DNA from: Pseudofrankia sp. DC12
Lineage (GTDB): Bacteria > Actinomycetota > Actinomycetes > Frankiales > Frankiaceae
DNA: 64,000 nt
Assembly: GCF_000966285.1 (NCBI RefSeq)
Contig: NZ_KQ031391.1
Span: 1,270,919-1,334,918 of the forward strand
Direction of reading: 5' to 3'
Below the pieces are notes generated by a model. The model saw nothing but the letters and a program-made list of their open reading frames with translations, searched no databases and was not told the origin of the DNA. The stretch's first letter is position 1. Every line of letters begins with the position of its first letter. Positions 63,194 to 64,000 of this stretch are shown here, piece after piece. Made by a program: the position numbers and the translations under genes.

Positions 63194-63822
63194 CCGGGCC
63201 CGGAGCTTCTCGACGCTCCGCGCTGCTCGCGGTGATGGCCCACCCCGACGACGCGGAGCTGTGGGCCGGCGGCACCCTCGCGCTTCACGCCCAGTCCGCC
63301 CACGTCACCATCGCGATCCCGCCGTCAGACCCCGCCCGCCTCGCTGAGGCCGCTGCTGGCGCCGACATCCTCGGCGCGCACCTCCAGCTCCTCGACGATC
63401 CCGTGACGCCCCAGGCGCTGAGCGCTGTGCTGACGGAGCTACGTCCGGACGTGGTCATCACCCATCCGTTCGCCGATGTCCACCCGGACCACCGGGGCCT
63501 CGCGGCGTCCGTCCTCGCGGCCCTCCCCGACGCGGTCATCGCCACCGGCTTCCCGCGGCGGCTCTATACCTGCGACACGTACAACTCGCTGACCCTGGAC
63601 GGCCCACTCGCCGCCACTGCGATCATCGATATCACCCAGACCTACTCGACGAAGATGCGCGCCCTCGCCGCACACAGCACCACACAGCCCATCACCGATC
63701 ACTTCGGTCCCATGGCCGAAAACCTTGCCCGCCTCTGGGGAGCCCGCTGTGGCACCCACTACGCCGAACCCTTCACGGCCGTCCCGATCCTGGGACGCCT
63801 TCCCAGCGCATCTCATCTCTGA
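63190..63822 (+). CDS. PIG-L/LmbE-family deacetylase
   Basis: 210 aa from the ATG at 63190 overlapping the exonuclease stop. Zinc-binding motif LLAVMAHPDDAELWAGGTLA (HPDD) and VVITHPFADVHPDHRGLAAS (HPDHR) are both present. Such enzymes remove N-acetyl groups from GlcNAc-containing small molecules, as in mycothiol or glycopeptide pathways. Two glycosyltransferases precede it, so a GlcNAc-bearing intermediate is plausible. It ends the visible operon; 63823-64000 holds no recognised gene. Confidence 0.9.
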   Translation: MTGPGASRRSALLAVMAHPDDAELWAGGTLALHAQSAHVTIAIPPSDPARLAEAAAGADILGAHLQLLDDPVTPQALSAVLTELRPDVVITHPFADVHPDHRGLAASVLAALPDAVIATGFPRRLYTCDTYNSLTLDGPLAATAIIDITQTYSTKMRALAAHSTTQPITDHFGPMAENLARLWGARCGTHYAEPFTAVPILGRLPSASHL

Positions 63823-64000
63823 AATGCCAGCAGGACCCTCTCAACGTCCTGTATTCCGGGTCCGTGGAGCAAGGAGGAAACACAGTTCCGTCATCCCTGG
63901 TCGACAGCGGATCGAGCCAAGCGGATCTTCGTCGCCATGATGTGAAGCGGGATTCCCGCCCAGTGTGCTTCGGACCGCGCGGCGGTCATCGTTTGACGTC

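Overview
The window is very GC-rich DNA with GTG/ATG starts, 4-bp start/stop overlaps and actinobacterial family members throughout (XRE regulators with a TPR-like tail, MobF relaxase, EAD1-pseudokinase, SLOG protein, type ISP enzyme). The density of insertion sequences and the gene set suggest a Frankia-like actinobacterium. This is inference from style and families; there is no rRNA or complete tRNA to confirm it.

Layout. (1) 1-9.8 kb is the right part of an integrative element: a MobF relaxase-helicase split by a 3.39-kb transposon, a VapBC-like pair, a coiled-coil protein and a tyrosine integrase beside a tRNA 3'-end remnant with its terminator (attR-like). (2) 9.9-31.3 kb is bounded by two near-identical inverted copies of a 2,085-bp IS4-family element, each with its own 10-bp target duplication. 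Between them lie a secreted HNH-like lipoprotein, a frameshifted MerR gene with a cysteine-rich membrane protein, a 2,311-residue RHS/YD-repeat toxin with a PD-(D/E)XK-like tail and a HEAT-like immunity gene, a lytic transglycosylase, a methyltransferase and a Panacea-type toxin-antitoxin pair. (3) 31.3-37.1 kb is a graveyard: two IS5-like elements, a membrane protein gene split by one of them, a truncated XRE gene, two decayed integrases, tandem repeats and strong hairpins. (4) 37.1-47 kb is a nuclease and restriction island: an Mrr-like endonuclease, an HNH endonuclease gene split by an ISAs1 element, two unrecognised genes and a type ISP/IIG restriction-modification enzyme. (5) 47-52.4 kb is an EAD1-tandem-pseudokinase gene split by an IS21 element. 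(6) 52.8-54.7 kb is an XRE-SLOG operon, divergent from (7) 54.9-63.8 kb, a tightly overlapping 12-gene operon: queC, queD, queE, a reverse-transcriptase-like gene, an FGE/C-type-lectin-fold gene, a DUF6884-like gene, GT2, radical SAM, phosphoribosyltransferase, GT4, 5'-3' exonuclease-like and PIG-L-like genes.

Main points. Four insertions (into the relaxase, the membrane protein, the HNH endonuclease and the EAD1-pseudokinase) have exact target duplications, and removing each element with one duplication restores an open frame that reads straight through the junction. They are therefore recent and their hosts can be reconstructed. The most novel-looking system is the 12-gene operon: QueCDE should supply preQ0, but no queF or tgt is visible here; instead the neighbours encode glycosyl and nucleotide chemistry, an exonuclease and an RT-like protein next to the fold used by diversity-generating retroelement targets. 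No template repeat was found, and one catalytic Asp of the RT is replaced.
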